Of a DNA stretch of 18,861 nt, positions 1 through 11,900 are shown in pieces. The stretch's first letter is position 1. Each line of letters opens with the position of its first letter. A model generated the notes under the pieces. That model ran no database searches and was not told the origin of the DNA. It saw only the letters and a program-made list of their open reading frames with translations. Position numbers and translations under genes: made by a program. This DNA is from Elusimicrobiota bacterium (GTDB taxonomy: Bacteria > Elusimicrobiota > Elusimicrobia > Elusimicrobiales > UBA9959): contig DNQL01000008.1 in NCBI GenBank assembly GCA_003500765.1, positions 1 through 18,861 of the forward strand. Reading direction: 5' to 3'.

Positions 1-3000
1 GGCGGCCAGCCCGCCCGGGCCGGCCGGGTCGGCGGCCGTGCCGGACAGCGAGGGCATGACGCTGAAGAAGCTCTGATGCGCCGGGGTGGCGATGTGCACG
101 GCCGGCGTGGAGAAGTCTATCACGAACGTGGAGGTGGCGTACGCCACTTCGATATTGGGCCCGCCGTTGGCGGACTGCGTATTGTCGCGGGACTCGGACT
201 GTATCTCGAAGCGATAGCCGTCGCCGCTGTTGGCCCCGGTGAACGCGGTGGAGGGGATCGACTTCTCCCAGGGGTCCAGCAGGCCGGCGTTGACCGACTG
301 GAAGGTCCAGTAACTCTGGCTGAGCGACCAGTTGTTGGAGGCCCAGTTATAGTATGACCGGGTGCCTCCGGAGTCGAGCCTGGAGAATCTCATCCTCACG
401 GAATTGAGGCCGGACGGGAAGCCCCAGCTCCAGTCGCTGGCGGTTCCCGTTATGGAGGCTATCGGCGCGTTAAGGTAGGCCGCGACGGGCGGAGCGGTGA
501 CCATCGACCTGGGGATGATCGGGTCCACTGTGAAGAGCGAATCCGGAGAGGCCGGGGCGGCGTCCGGCCTGGAAACGTTGCCGGTCACGTCCCTGGCCCG
601 GACATATACGCGGAAGCGCTGGGCCTCGTTGTCGGCCAGCAGGTTGGCGAACTCGGCGTTCAGGCCCGCGTCCGCGTACTCCCATCCCCCGGACGCCGCG
701 GAGGTGGCGTTGCGCCAGTGGGCGGCGGCGCTGAAAGACAGGGGCGGGTCCCAGCCGGTCCCGTTCCACCAGTTCTCGTCGGAATCGCGCTGAACCGCTA
801 TCTGGACCCCGCTGACCGGGTCGAGGGCCGAGACGGCCTCCAGCACCGTGCCGGAGATGGCCGTCATCGCCTTGTAGGCGAAATCGCCGGGCATGGTGAC
901 CGTGGCGGTCGGCGCCGAGGCGTCGTAGCAGAACGAGGCCTGGACGTAGTTCTCGAGATTGAGCGAGCGGTCCATGGCCCGGACGCGCACCGTGTAAGTG
1001 CTGCCCTCGACCAGCGCGGGCGGCCAGGTATCCGGGGCCTTCGGGTAAGTCCAGCCCGCGGACTGTACGATATTGACCCCGAAAACGGGGTCCATGAACT
1101 GGGCCAGCGGGTCCGCGGTGAACACGGCGGTCCGCCAGTATTCGTCGCCGCCGAAAGCGCTGCCGCTGTAGTACAATCCGGCCGGGTTGATCACCTGCAC
1201 CTGTATCCCGTCCGGCAGCAGGCCGGAATAGGCCTGGGTGGAAGTGTAATGGACCCAGTCCATGGCCGTGCCGGAGAGCGTCGCGATCTGCGAGGGATTG
1301 CGGAAACCGGCCGCGCCGAGGCCGATTATCGACGAGGAGGGCCTGTTCACGTCGTAGATGAAGTCCCGGGTATAAGTGCCGTCGGGAACGGAATTGCCGG
1401 CCGCGTCGAGACCGGAGAGCTCCACGCGGAAGCGCTTGTTCTCCGGCCAGGCGGGAGAGGAGAAAGTCCAGGGGAGAAGGCCGGCGACGGCCATGCGGGT
1501 GGAATCCACCACGCTCCACTGCGAGCCGTCCCATTTGGGCTTCACGGCTCCCGGTTCGGAGATATTGGATACCTGGGCGAAAAGCGGGGGCACTATGCCC
1601 GCCGGAGAATCGTCAGAATCTCCGCGCAGCGTTACGATGGCGCGGGACGCCCCGTAGAAAGCGCTGTTCCCGGCCATCGGGGTGGATATGGTTATGGTCG
1701 GATAATTGAAGTCCGAAGTCACGGCTATGGCCGCGTAGGCGCCGGAATTGCCGGCCAGGTCCTGGCCGGATATCGAGAAGTTGTAGACCTGGTTATTGGT
1801 CGAGATGACCGGGGGCTCCCAGCCGACCGGCGGGTAAGTCCAGGTCACGGTGGAAGCCGAGGCCGTGAAATTGACCGGCAGGTCCACCGGCGAGTTGAGC
1901 GACCAGCCCAGGGCGGCGGTGCCGCGCCAGTAATAGGTATCGACTCCGGAGGTGTAGTAGGCGCGCAGCCGCAGGCCGGAGGCGCCGGACTGCAGGCCCG
2001 AGAGGCCGCCGTACGAGGTGCCCGAGATCTCGGCGAGCGAGGACTGGACGTAGCTGCCGGCCGTAGGGACGGACACGCGCGAAACCGGGGGAGAGCCGTC
2101 CACCACGAACCTGACCTCGGTCCAGTCGCTCTCGTTGCCGCCGTTGGCGCCCATGGGCTCCGCCTTGTCGAAGGCCCTGACCAGCAGGGTGTATTCCCTG
2201 TCGGAAACCCACTTGGCGCCGTCGAAGGGATAGTTCCAGGAGGCGGCCCCGAGCACGTCCTGCCAGGCGCCGTCGAAGGTCACGGTCCAGGAGCTGAAGG
2301 CCGCGCCGGTCCAGTAATAGGTGTCCCCGCCCTGCAGATAGCTCAGGTTTATCTGCGCCTTGTTGAGCTGGTCGCTTATGCCCGGCAGCGGGGCGTCCGA
2401 GGCCGTGCCGTTGAGAGCGTTGACGCCGGTGAGAACCGACGGGCGGTAGCGCCCCCCGTCCGCCGGCACCGCGAAGAAGGCCTCGGGGGCGGTCCTGTCC
2501 CAGACGAAGGTTATGGAGGAGACGGCGTTGGTTATGGAAGTCTGCGGATTGCCCGCGCGGTCCACCGCGCTGGAACGCAGCACATAGTATTTGCCGGTCT
2601 CCAGCGAAGCCTCCAGGCTGGGATGGGTATAGGACCAGGTGTCGGTGCCGGAGACGATATTGAAACTGGAACTGAGCACCGAGAAGGCGCCGGCGCCGTG
2701 ATGCCACCATTTGACGCCCGCCTCGTCGTATATCTGCACCGTGACCCGGCCGAGGTCCGACTTGAGGTTCGGCGCGTAAGCCCCGACCGGATCGGAGGCC
2801 GTGCCCGCGAGCGGCGAGAGAGCGCGCAGCACCTGCATATGCGCGGGATAGTTTATACGGGACACCGGCGGGGCCGTATCGAAAATGACGTCGTACTGCG
2901 CCAGCAGGGCCTCCGAGTCGTCACGGTTCCCGGCCTTGTCGTAGGGCTTGGCGAAGAAGCGGTAATTGCGGCCGTCGCGAAGGGCCGGCGTGACGTCAGT

Positions 3001-5991
3001 GGAGAGCGTCCAGGCGGGCAGCCCTCCGATATCCGCCGCCAGCTCGCTTTCCGGCGCAAAAGCGGCGAAGGATGTCCCGTTCCAGTACGTGCCCGCGGAG
3101 GTGTCCTTTATCAGGATCCTGACATGGCTCATGCCCTCCCGGTACAGAGAGGGCAGGTCCGCGCGGCCCGGGTCCGCGGCCGTGCCGGTCACCGTATCCG
3201 TAGCCGGCAGCGACCTGATATACGGAGAGGCCGGCGAAAGAATGGCGGCCTGCGGCACCGTATTGTCGATTATGATGCTGCGCTCCGTGGGCGGCACCTC
3301 CGCCTCGTTGGCGGCGTTATAGCCGACCGATGAAAGGGTGTAGCTGGCATTGTCCACGGTGAAGGCCGAGGAGCCGCTGATGCCCATGGACCAGGAACCG
3401 GCGGTATGGCCCACGTAAGTCCAGGTGTCATTGGCCACCCAGTGCGCGGAAGGCTCGTACCACCAGCTGGCCGGTTCCTTTAGGCGCTTGACGCGTATCG
3501 CGACGCTGTTGGCGGCGCGCAGGTTGACGCCGGTCCCCAGCACGGAGAGCACGTCTCCCCCCCGGTAATTGCCGAACTCGGTGTCGGGCTGGGTCACGAC
3601 CGTGTCGGCCGAAGGACTGACGAAACGGAAAGTCAGGTCCGGCGAGGAAGCGCCGGGATAGGGGCGGGTATTGCCGGCCCGGTCCACCGCCAGGGCCTGC
3701 ACGTCGTAATCGGCGTTATTGGCCCAGTTGATAAGCGCGGTGTTCCAGGTCCAGGCCGCGGGCTGGCCGGTGGGATCGCCCGTGGTGCCGGTGCTTATCC
3801 AGATGCGGTCGCCGGGGTAGGACCCGGCGGGACAGGTGACGAAAGTGGAACCGTTGTAGCAGTTGACCAGCGGGGAGATCTGGCGCAGGGCGACGAGGAC
3901 GGTGCCCTGCGAGCGGAGCTCGCCGGGCGGGGCGTCCTGCGCCGTGCCGGAGATGGAGTTAACGGTGGACTGGGTGCCGGTCGGGGCCAGCGCCTTCGAG
4001 TTCGGCAGCGTGGTGTCGCCGGTGAAGTAGTTGGTGGTCCACTGCGATCTGAGGTTGCCGACGATGTCCGTAACGCGGCTCATCGCGTAATAAGTGGCGC
4101 CGTCGGCTATGGCGCCGGCCGGCAGGGGGTAGGTCCAGGTGCCGGACGAAACGCCGGAGAAAGCGGCCGTGTGCCACTGCATGGAGCCGGAGACGAAATT
4201 ATTGGAGCCGTTCCACCAGTAGTTGTCGCTGAGCCGCTGCAGGGCCACCACCACGCCGGCGGCCGTTATGCCGGATTCGAAAGTCCGCGCGCCGGACCAG
4301 CCGCGCAGGTTCTCCACGCTGTCGTCCGCCGTGCCCTCCAGGCTGGTGACGGCGCCGATAAAGCTGTTGTCGGCCGGGAAAGTTATACTGGACGACGGCG
4401 CGGTGTAGTCGGTTATGAACGTGTACGTGGAGAAGAAACTGGCGCCGGAGTTGAAGCCGGTGGAATTATTGCCGGCCTGGTCCTTGGCGGCGTGATAGAT
4501 ATCGTAGCGGTAGCCGTCCTCCTGCGAAGCCGGGACTATCGGCTTGGTCCACGGGTTGGAGCCGTCCACGCCGGAGGTGTCGGACTGCGTGGCGCTGATC
4601 CAGTTGTCGTTCAGGAAGCTCCACCAGGCGCCGTCCGAGCGATGGAAGCGCAGGCGGACCTCGCTGACGCCGGAAGGTTCGGTGCCGGCGTCGAAAGAAG
4701 TGCCGGTTATAAGGCCGGTGGCCACCGCGAGGGCGTAGGCCGACGGCGCGGTCACGCCGGTCACGGGGATCGTATTGTCGAAAGTGAAGACATGCGCCGG
4801 GGAATTGTCGGCTTTAAGGTTGGCGTCGATCTGGGCGTTGCTGGGAGTGGCCTGCCAGTTGCCGGCCGCGTCGATGGCCCTGACCCAGACCGAGAAGCGC
4901 AGGTTATTGACCGGCTGCAGCGAAGGCAGCGGGATGGTCCAGGCGCCGTTATTGTAGGTCGCCGTGCTCCAGCGCGTGTACTTGGCGGCAGTGTCGTCCC
5001 AGTCGGAGATGGCGTTATCGTAGGTGCCCCGCCAGGTGGCGTTAAAAGAACCGCGGGCCTTGAGCATGACATGCACGCCCGCGACCGCGCCGGTGTCATA
5101 GGCTATGCCGTAGAGGGACGGCACGCTGTTGTAATGTCCGGCGTCCGCGGGGGCGGTGGACTCAGCCACCGGGAGGACATTATCGTAGCGTATAAGTCTT
5201 CCGACGCCCGCCGGCACGTCCGCGTTGGCGGGTTCCCCTCCGCCGGGGCCGAACTCGCGGTTCAGCGCCAGGTCATAGGCCCAGGGCACCACCAGGTAAT
5301 CTTTGCGTCCCAGGCCGGAGATGACGCCCTGCATATCGCCCGGCACGGCATAGGTCCAGTTCAGCACCGCCTCGCCGGCGCCGTAAGGGGCCGTATCCAC
5401 CGCCGTCTCGTACCAGCGGGGGTTGGCGCTGTTGAAGGCGTCCGTACCGTTCCACCAGTTGCCGCCGACCAGGCGCACGGCGACTTTCACGGTGTAAGTG
5501 CCCAGGCCGGCCTCGTAGGTGCGGGCGCCGTAGCGCTCGTCCGAAACCGTTCCAGAGATCAGGGACAGCGACTTCACGTAGGCGGCGGCGGGCGACACGA
5601 CGGTCGAGGTCGGGATATCGAGGTCGTAGCGGGCCTCCACTGAGGTCACGGCGGAATGATTGCCCGCGATGTCCGTCGCCCGGGCCTGGTAGCGGTAGCG
5701 GCGGTCGCTGACGAAGGAGATGTCGGCGTCGCTGAAGGTCCAGTTATCCACCGCGCCCTGCGCGGGCAGCCATACCGTATCCGCGCAGGCCGCGAAGGCC
5801 GCGCCGTTGAAGCACTCCCCCGTGACCAGGTCGGTGACGGCCACGGCGACGGTGCTGGCGCCGGTATAAGGGGCCGTCTGGTTGTTGGCCGTGCCGCCGG
5901 CCAGCGGCGTCGAGACGGCGATCAGCGAATAGGTGGCGTTGTTCTCGGGATGCGTCATCGAGACCAGCGGGCCGGTCAAGTCGTAAGTAAA
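1..5991 (-). repeat. Array block IV: modules 31-46, with remnants of a third supra-repeat copy
   Basis: Module 31 keeps the cysteine pair of modules 13/22 (5785-5814), and module 32 exits with Y-D-L-A-L-N-R-E like the D-x-A-T-N-E-E of modules 14/23, both at nine-module spacing. Later the register shifts: modules 39 and 40 resemble 28/29, with a V-S-S linker before D-R-x-x-P, G-G-D-T-Y-Y-W, and S-D-R-E-Y followed by a G-N-E-S-D-W insertion. This suggests a third copy with two extra modules. Module 36 has a further cysteine pair (3832-3861). Module 37 is atypical: its entry F-R-F-V-S-P lacks the Asp and its exit is A-A-N-E. Module 46 is cut by the window edge just after S-L-S-G-T-A-A-D. Confidence 0.65.
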
Positions 5992-8900
5992 GGTCTTCGT
6001 CGAATAGACCGCGGAGAAATTATCGGCGTAGTCCACCGCCCGCACGACGGCCGTGTAGACCTTGTCGTCCACGAGCATGGCCGGCGGCACGGTGTAATAC
6101 CAGGAAGTCGGCCCCTGCTTGGTCGAGTTTATCCAGGTCTCGGAGAGCGACCAGGCGGCGCCGGTCCAGTAGCGCGTACCCTCGACTCCGCTGGTGGAGA
6201 TCTTTATCTCCGCGCGCTTGAAGCCGGCTATGTCCGCGTTCGCGTCGCCGCGTATCTCGGCCAGCGCGCCGGAAGCGTCGAAGGTCGGCGAGGTTATGAG
6301 CACCGAGGGAGGAGTATCGTCGACGATGAAATAACGGACATTGACTCCCCTGGACTGCGGATCTTCCCAGTTGCCGTCCGCGGCGGGTTCGCCGGCCGGG
6401 CGCGAGGCGTCCATGGTCTTCGACTCCAGCTTGTATTCCCTGTCGCCCGCGGGCCAGTTTATGAAAGTCAGGTATACCCAGTCCCAGTCCGGGGGATTGG
6501 CGGTGAGATTGGTTGCGCGCCAGGAATTCTGCTCCGCGGCGGTGCCGGAGCTGAAGGAGGCGCCCATCCAGTACCAGGTATCCCCGCCGAGCAGGTAGGT
6601 GAGGCGTATCCTGGAGGCGGCGACGCCGGCGTTGCCGGAGCTGTAATAGGAGTCGGAGGCCGCGCCGAAAAAGCGGGTCCCCGACTTGCCCACATTGGAC
6701 GATCTATAGCGGCCGCTGACCCCGTCCTGCATATCGGCGGGGAAAGAGATCCAGGAGGAGGGCGGCCGCCTGTCCACGGTGACGACCATCGACGAGACCG
6801 GGACGCTTGCCTGGAACTGGTCCTGTATATTGCCGGCCGTATCGGTCGCGCGCACGAGGAGCAGGTAGCGCATCGCAGGGGTGCCGGGCAGGGCCTCCTC
6901 GAAGGCCGTGTCCAGTCCGGCGGGAGCGAAAACCCAGCTCGTAGCGTCGGGAGAGAGATAAGTCGCGGACATCCAGTTCGGGGCAGAACCGCCTATCTGG
7001 AAGCCCTCGTCGCCGTACCAGAGCTGCGGGCTGCCCCACTGCTGCAGGGCGACCTGCACGTTGGAGTTATCCCAGTCGTCGCCGGCCTCGCCGGAGAGGG
7101 AAGGAATGGAACGGATCCCGCCGCTGACGGCCAGGGACGGCGCCAGCAGCTTGGCCGACGGCGAACTGCGGTCTATGGTGAACGGGGCGACCGGGGAGGA
7201 ACCCTGGTTGCCGGCCTTGTCGGTGGCGAAAAGCTGGACCTGGTAGGAGCGGTCGGTCTGCCAGGCCAGGCCCGCCTGGAAATAAGCGGTGGTATACGAA
7301 GCTATCCCGGCGTTTATCGCGGCGGGCAGGTCGATATTCTCGCCCGTAAGCGTGAACGTGGAGAGCCGCCAGTCCCAGTATTCGGCGTTCTCCTGGCGCT
7401 TGACCCGGAAGTAGGCGGACTGCACCTGGCCCGGGACGATGTCCGAGACCGAGGCGGCGAGCTGCGCGAGCCCCGGCACGAAGGCCCTGTCCGGTGAAGT
7501 CACCGTCGCCGAAGGAGCCGTGTCGTCTATCGCGAAGTCCTTGTCGTCACCGGCCTGCTCGTCGATCCCGTTCGTCTCGTGCTTGGCCAGCGAGTAGACG
7601 CGGTAGCGCCGGTTATTGGTCCAGTTCGCTCCCGGCATGGTCCACTGCCAGTTGGGAGACGAGAAGTTCGTCACGCCCACGTAGCCGGTAAAGACATTGG
7701 TCGAGACCCAGGCCGAACCGTTCCAGGCCAGGTCGTCGCCGCCCGTCTTTTCCTCGAGGTCGGGGCCGTAGTCGACTATCCTGATCTGGACGGTGGTGGC
7801 GTAGATGGCCGTGCCGATTATGGTGGGCGACGGCGAGGTCTTCCAGTGCGGCGTACCCGTGGGGGTCGTTATGGCGGAATCGGGCGGCGGAGGCCGCAGC
7901 GTGAACTGTATATAGGGGGAATCGGCGGCGGGCGAGCCGGGTTTGGCCACCTCGTTGCCGGCCTGGTCCACGCCCTTGGCGAACACCCGGTAGTCGACGC
8001 CTGCCAGCGTCGAGATCCAGGCCGGGGTAGAAACGCCCGTGGCCTCCCAGCGGCTGCCCGTCAGGATGGCCGCGTCGTAGAAGATCTCCGTGGGCGAGTT
8101 CCAGGCCATCGCCGAGCGGTTCCAGTAATTGCCGCCGCAGGAGCCGTTGACGCAGTAATACGATATCCTGACTTTATCCAGCACCCCGGCGATGTCCGAA
8201 GCGGAGCCTGAAAGAACGCTGAGCTCGGCCTGCACGATGGACCCGTGCACGGGGTAGGTGACCGTCGAGACCGGGGCCGTAAAGTCGGCGTTTATCCCGG
8301 TGGCCGTGGAGAAGACGAGTTGCTGGTTGCCGGCCTTGTCCACGACATAGGCGTTGACCTCGTAGGACCTGCCGCTCTCCCACGGGGCGGCGTTGAGCTG
8401 CCACCAGGTGCCGCCGGGGCTCAGCGCGCCGTAGGCGAGGACGTCGTTCCAGACCTCGGGCGCCCCCGCCAGGGTCCAGTCGCCCAGCGAGCTGCTCCAG
8501 TACCAGTTGTCGTCGCGCTTGATGCGGACGAAAGCGTTGGCCACCCGGCCGTAAGGCTTGTCGTAGGCGTCGCCGGTGACGCGGCCTGTCTCGCTGACAT
8601 AACCGCCGTCGTAGGGATAGGCGATGGCGGCCGTGGGACGGCTGACGTCGTAGACGAAGGTGGATTTGAGCGTCAGCGCCTCTTCGTTGGTGGCCAGGTC
8701 GGTCGCCCAGCTCTCCGCCGTATACCGCGCGCCGTCTATGTAAGCCGCGGCCCCGGTCAGGCCGTACGACCAGTCGGGGTAGGAGAGGGCCCCGGTGAGG
8801 AAATTCGCCGCGGCGATCCATCCTATGCCGTTCCAGTAGTACCCGTTCTCGGCGGGATTGGCCGGGTCGTATTTGCGCAGGTAGAACTTGACCCCTGTAA

Positions 8901-11900
8901 CGCCGGAGAACCAGTCTCCGGCCGTGCCCTGGATAGTGACCGGGTTGGCCGACAGCGGAAGGTGCGAGCCGTCGGCCGGGTAGGTCACGGTCGAAACGGG
9001 GATCTCGGTGTCGAACTGGAAAGACGCGGTCGCCAGTACCACGTTCCAGTTGCCGGCGGCGTCGCGCGAGCGCGCCCTGACCCTGTAGTACGCGCCGCTG
9101 GTCCAGCTGGAGTTGGAGATGGCGTAGGACCATGAAGCCGAGCTCGTCCAGATAGTGGCGGGCACGCCGACCCACGGGGCGTCGTTGTCGCTGGAGCAGC
9201 CGGTGTCCCTCCACGCTCCGGCGACCGAGGGGTCGTAACAGCGGCTCTGGGTATAGTTGAATACGCTTATCGCAGCGGCGGTCACGCCAGTATTGTCGAA
9301 GGCTTCGCCCGACAGCGAGGTAAGGGAATTGTAAGCCGCCGAGTACGGGTTGAGTATGACGTCCGACGGGCGCTGGTTAAGGAAGGCACGGGTGGCGTAA
9401 ACCACGGAATAGTTGCCGGCGAAGTCCAGCGCCCGCGCGGAGACGGTATAGGTGGTTTTCTGGACCAGTATCGAAGGGGAGACGGTGTAATACCAGGAGG
9501 TCGGGCCCAGTTTCTCCGCCTGGTTCCAGGTGTCGGGCGAGGAGACCCAGGAGGAGAGGGTCCCGTTCCAGTAGCTGATGGAGGCGCCCGTGCCGGTGGA
9601 GATCCTCACGTACGCGGCGGCCAGGCCGGCGATATCGGCGTTGGCCTCGCCGTATATATCGGTGGCGGAATTGAGCGAAAGCTCGGTAGGGGTGGTTATC
9701 GAGACGGCGGGAGGAGTGTCGTCCACGATGAACCTGCGGCTGACATAGGGGGCCTGCTCCCAGTTGCCGTCCCCGCTGTCGTCGGCGGCGCGCGCGTCGT
9801 CCATGCCGCGGGTCTCGACCAGGTATTCCCTGTCGCCCGCCGGCCAGACGACATTGGAAGTGTAGTCCCAGTTCCAGACCGGCGCGGAGCCGGTTATGGA
9901 GGCGCTGCGCCAGGCCGCCGCTTCGGCGACCGCGCCCGAACTGAAGGCGGCGCCGCTCCAGTAATAAGTGTCCCCGGCCAGCAGGTAGGAGAGGCGCATC
10001 TGGGAAGCCTGCAGACCGGCGGCCAGGGCCGCGGGATTATCCGTAGCCGTGCCGCGTATGTGGTTGGCCGGGAACTGGCCGATGGCGGAAGCCTTGTAGC
10101 GGCCGCTTTCCCCGTCCGAAGAATCCAGCGGGCTGACGATGACAGAAGAGGGCGGGTTCTTGTCCACTCGCGCTATCAGGGACGAGACGTCCACGGTGAA
10201 AGTCTCCTGGACATTGCCGGCGGTGTCAAGCGCGCGGGTCAGGACCAGGTAGCGGTAGCCGCTTTCGAAGTTATTGTCGAACCCGGCCGGGGCGTAAGAC
10301 CAGGAGGTGGCGCTGGGAGAAAGATAGCCGTTAGTACCGTTAACGGTGATCCAGTACGGGGCCGCCTGCAGGCTGGTGAAGCCCGAGCCGTCGAACCAGA
10401 CCAGCGTCTCGCCTACCCATTTCTGAACGGCCACCTGCACCGAGGCGTTGCTCTGATTGTCCGACGCCGTACCGGAGATGAAGGCCATCGAGCGCACGCC
10501 GCTGCCGTTGGCGTCGTAAGGCACCAGTATCCGGGCGGAGGGCGAGGATTTGTCTATTATGAAAGAACGGTCCGTCGCCTGGGTCAGGTTGCCGGCCTTG
10601 TCGCGCGCGAAGAGCTGGGCTATGTAGCCGCGGTTGGTCTCGAAGGCCTGCCCGGTCTGGAAATAGTCGGTCGTGTATTTATACAGGCCGCCATCGAGAT
10701 AGGCCGGCAGTTCGGTATCGGCTCCGGCGGCGGTGAAAGTGGAGGCGCTCCAGTTCCAGAACAGGGCCGACTCCTGCCGCCTGACCCTGAAATAATAATT
10801 CTGGAGCACGCCGGGAGCCTCGTCCCAGGCGGTACCGGACAGGAACGGGACGGATTTGGCGTAAGCGGCCGACGGAACGCTTATCGAGGCGGAAGGGTAG
10901 CCCGCGTCCATGACGAACTCGCGGTCGCGCGTGGCCGAATCCGGCTCCGAGCTGGCGCCGACGGCCCTCGACTTCACGCGGTAGAGGCGGTCGGTGTTCC
11001 AGTTCCCCGCGGCCATGCCCCACTGCCAGTTCGGCGAGTTATACACCGAGGCCGGGACATACCCGGCATAGGTGCCGGCCGGCTCCCAGGAATCCCCGTC
11101 CCAGGCCAGGTCGTCGCCCGTGCCGATAAGATTATCCGCGCCGTAGTCTATGATCCTCAGCTCCACCGCGGAGGCGAACACGGCCGTACCGGACAGCGCG
11201 GGAGCTAACGACGGGTTCCAATGCGGCGTCTCCTCGTCGGGGACCGTTATGCCGGAAGAGGGGCCGGGCGTCTTGAGGTTGAACTCTATGTGCGGACCGG
11301 GGCCGGGCGTGCCGGGCTTGGCGACCTCGTTGCCGGCCTTGTCCACGGCCTTGGCGAAAATGCGGTAATTTATGCCGGAGGCGTCCACCGTCCAGGTGGG
11401 GGTGGAGACGCCGGTGGCCGTCCAGGTGTTGTTCCCGGGAACATAATTCGCCTCGTAGAATATCTCCGCGGCGGAATTCCAGGCTCCGGCGGCGCGGTTC
11501 CAGTAATTACCGCTGCAGATGCCGCCGTTGCAATAGTAGGAAACCAGGACCTTGTCTATCTCGCCAGGCGCGGCGTCGGAGGCCGAGCCGGAGATAACGG
11601 TCAGCTCCTCCTGCAGGCTGGCGCCGTGCGCCGGGTAGGTGACCGTGGAGGACGGCGCGTCGAAGTCCGCCTTCACCTGCGTCATCGTGCTGTAACCGAC
11701 CCGGTACCAGCCGGCCTTGTCCTTTATGTTCACGTCGATCTCGTAGATCTCGCCGCTCTGCCAGGGCGTCGCCGTCAGCTGCCACCAGGTGGCCGAAGGG
11801 CTCAGCGTGCCGTACGGCCCGCCCTGGTAAAGATCGTTCCACACCTCGGGAGAATTCTCCACCGTCCACGAGGAATCTGAGACCCGGTAGTAATGGCCGG

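Noticed and set aside
470..1534. 354-residue minus-strand open frame, with others at 1793-2710 and 8174-9214
   Set aside because: They run in a different minus frame inside the giant gene and are Arg/Gly/Leu-rich out-of-frame readings; the real frame carries the module motifs.
718..3333. 871-residue plus-strand open frame
   Set aside because: It lies in exact codon register antisense to the giant gene. That frame stays open because the real gene rarely uses TTA, CTA or TCA codons. Its protein is Gly/Arg/Val-rich with no domain or signal.
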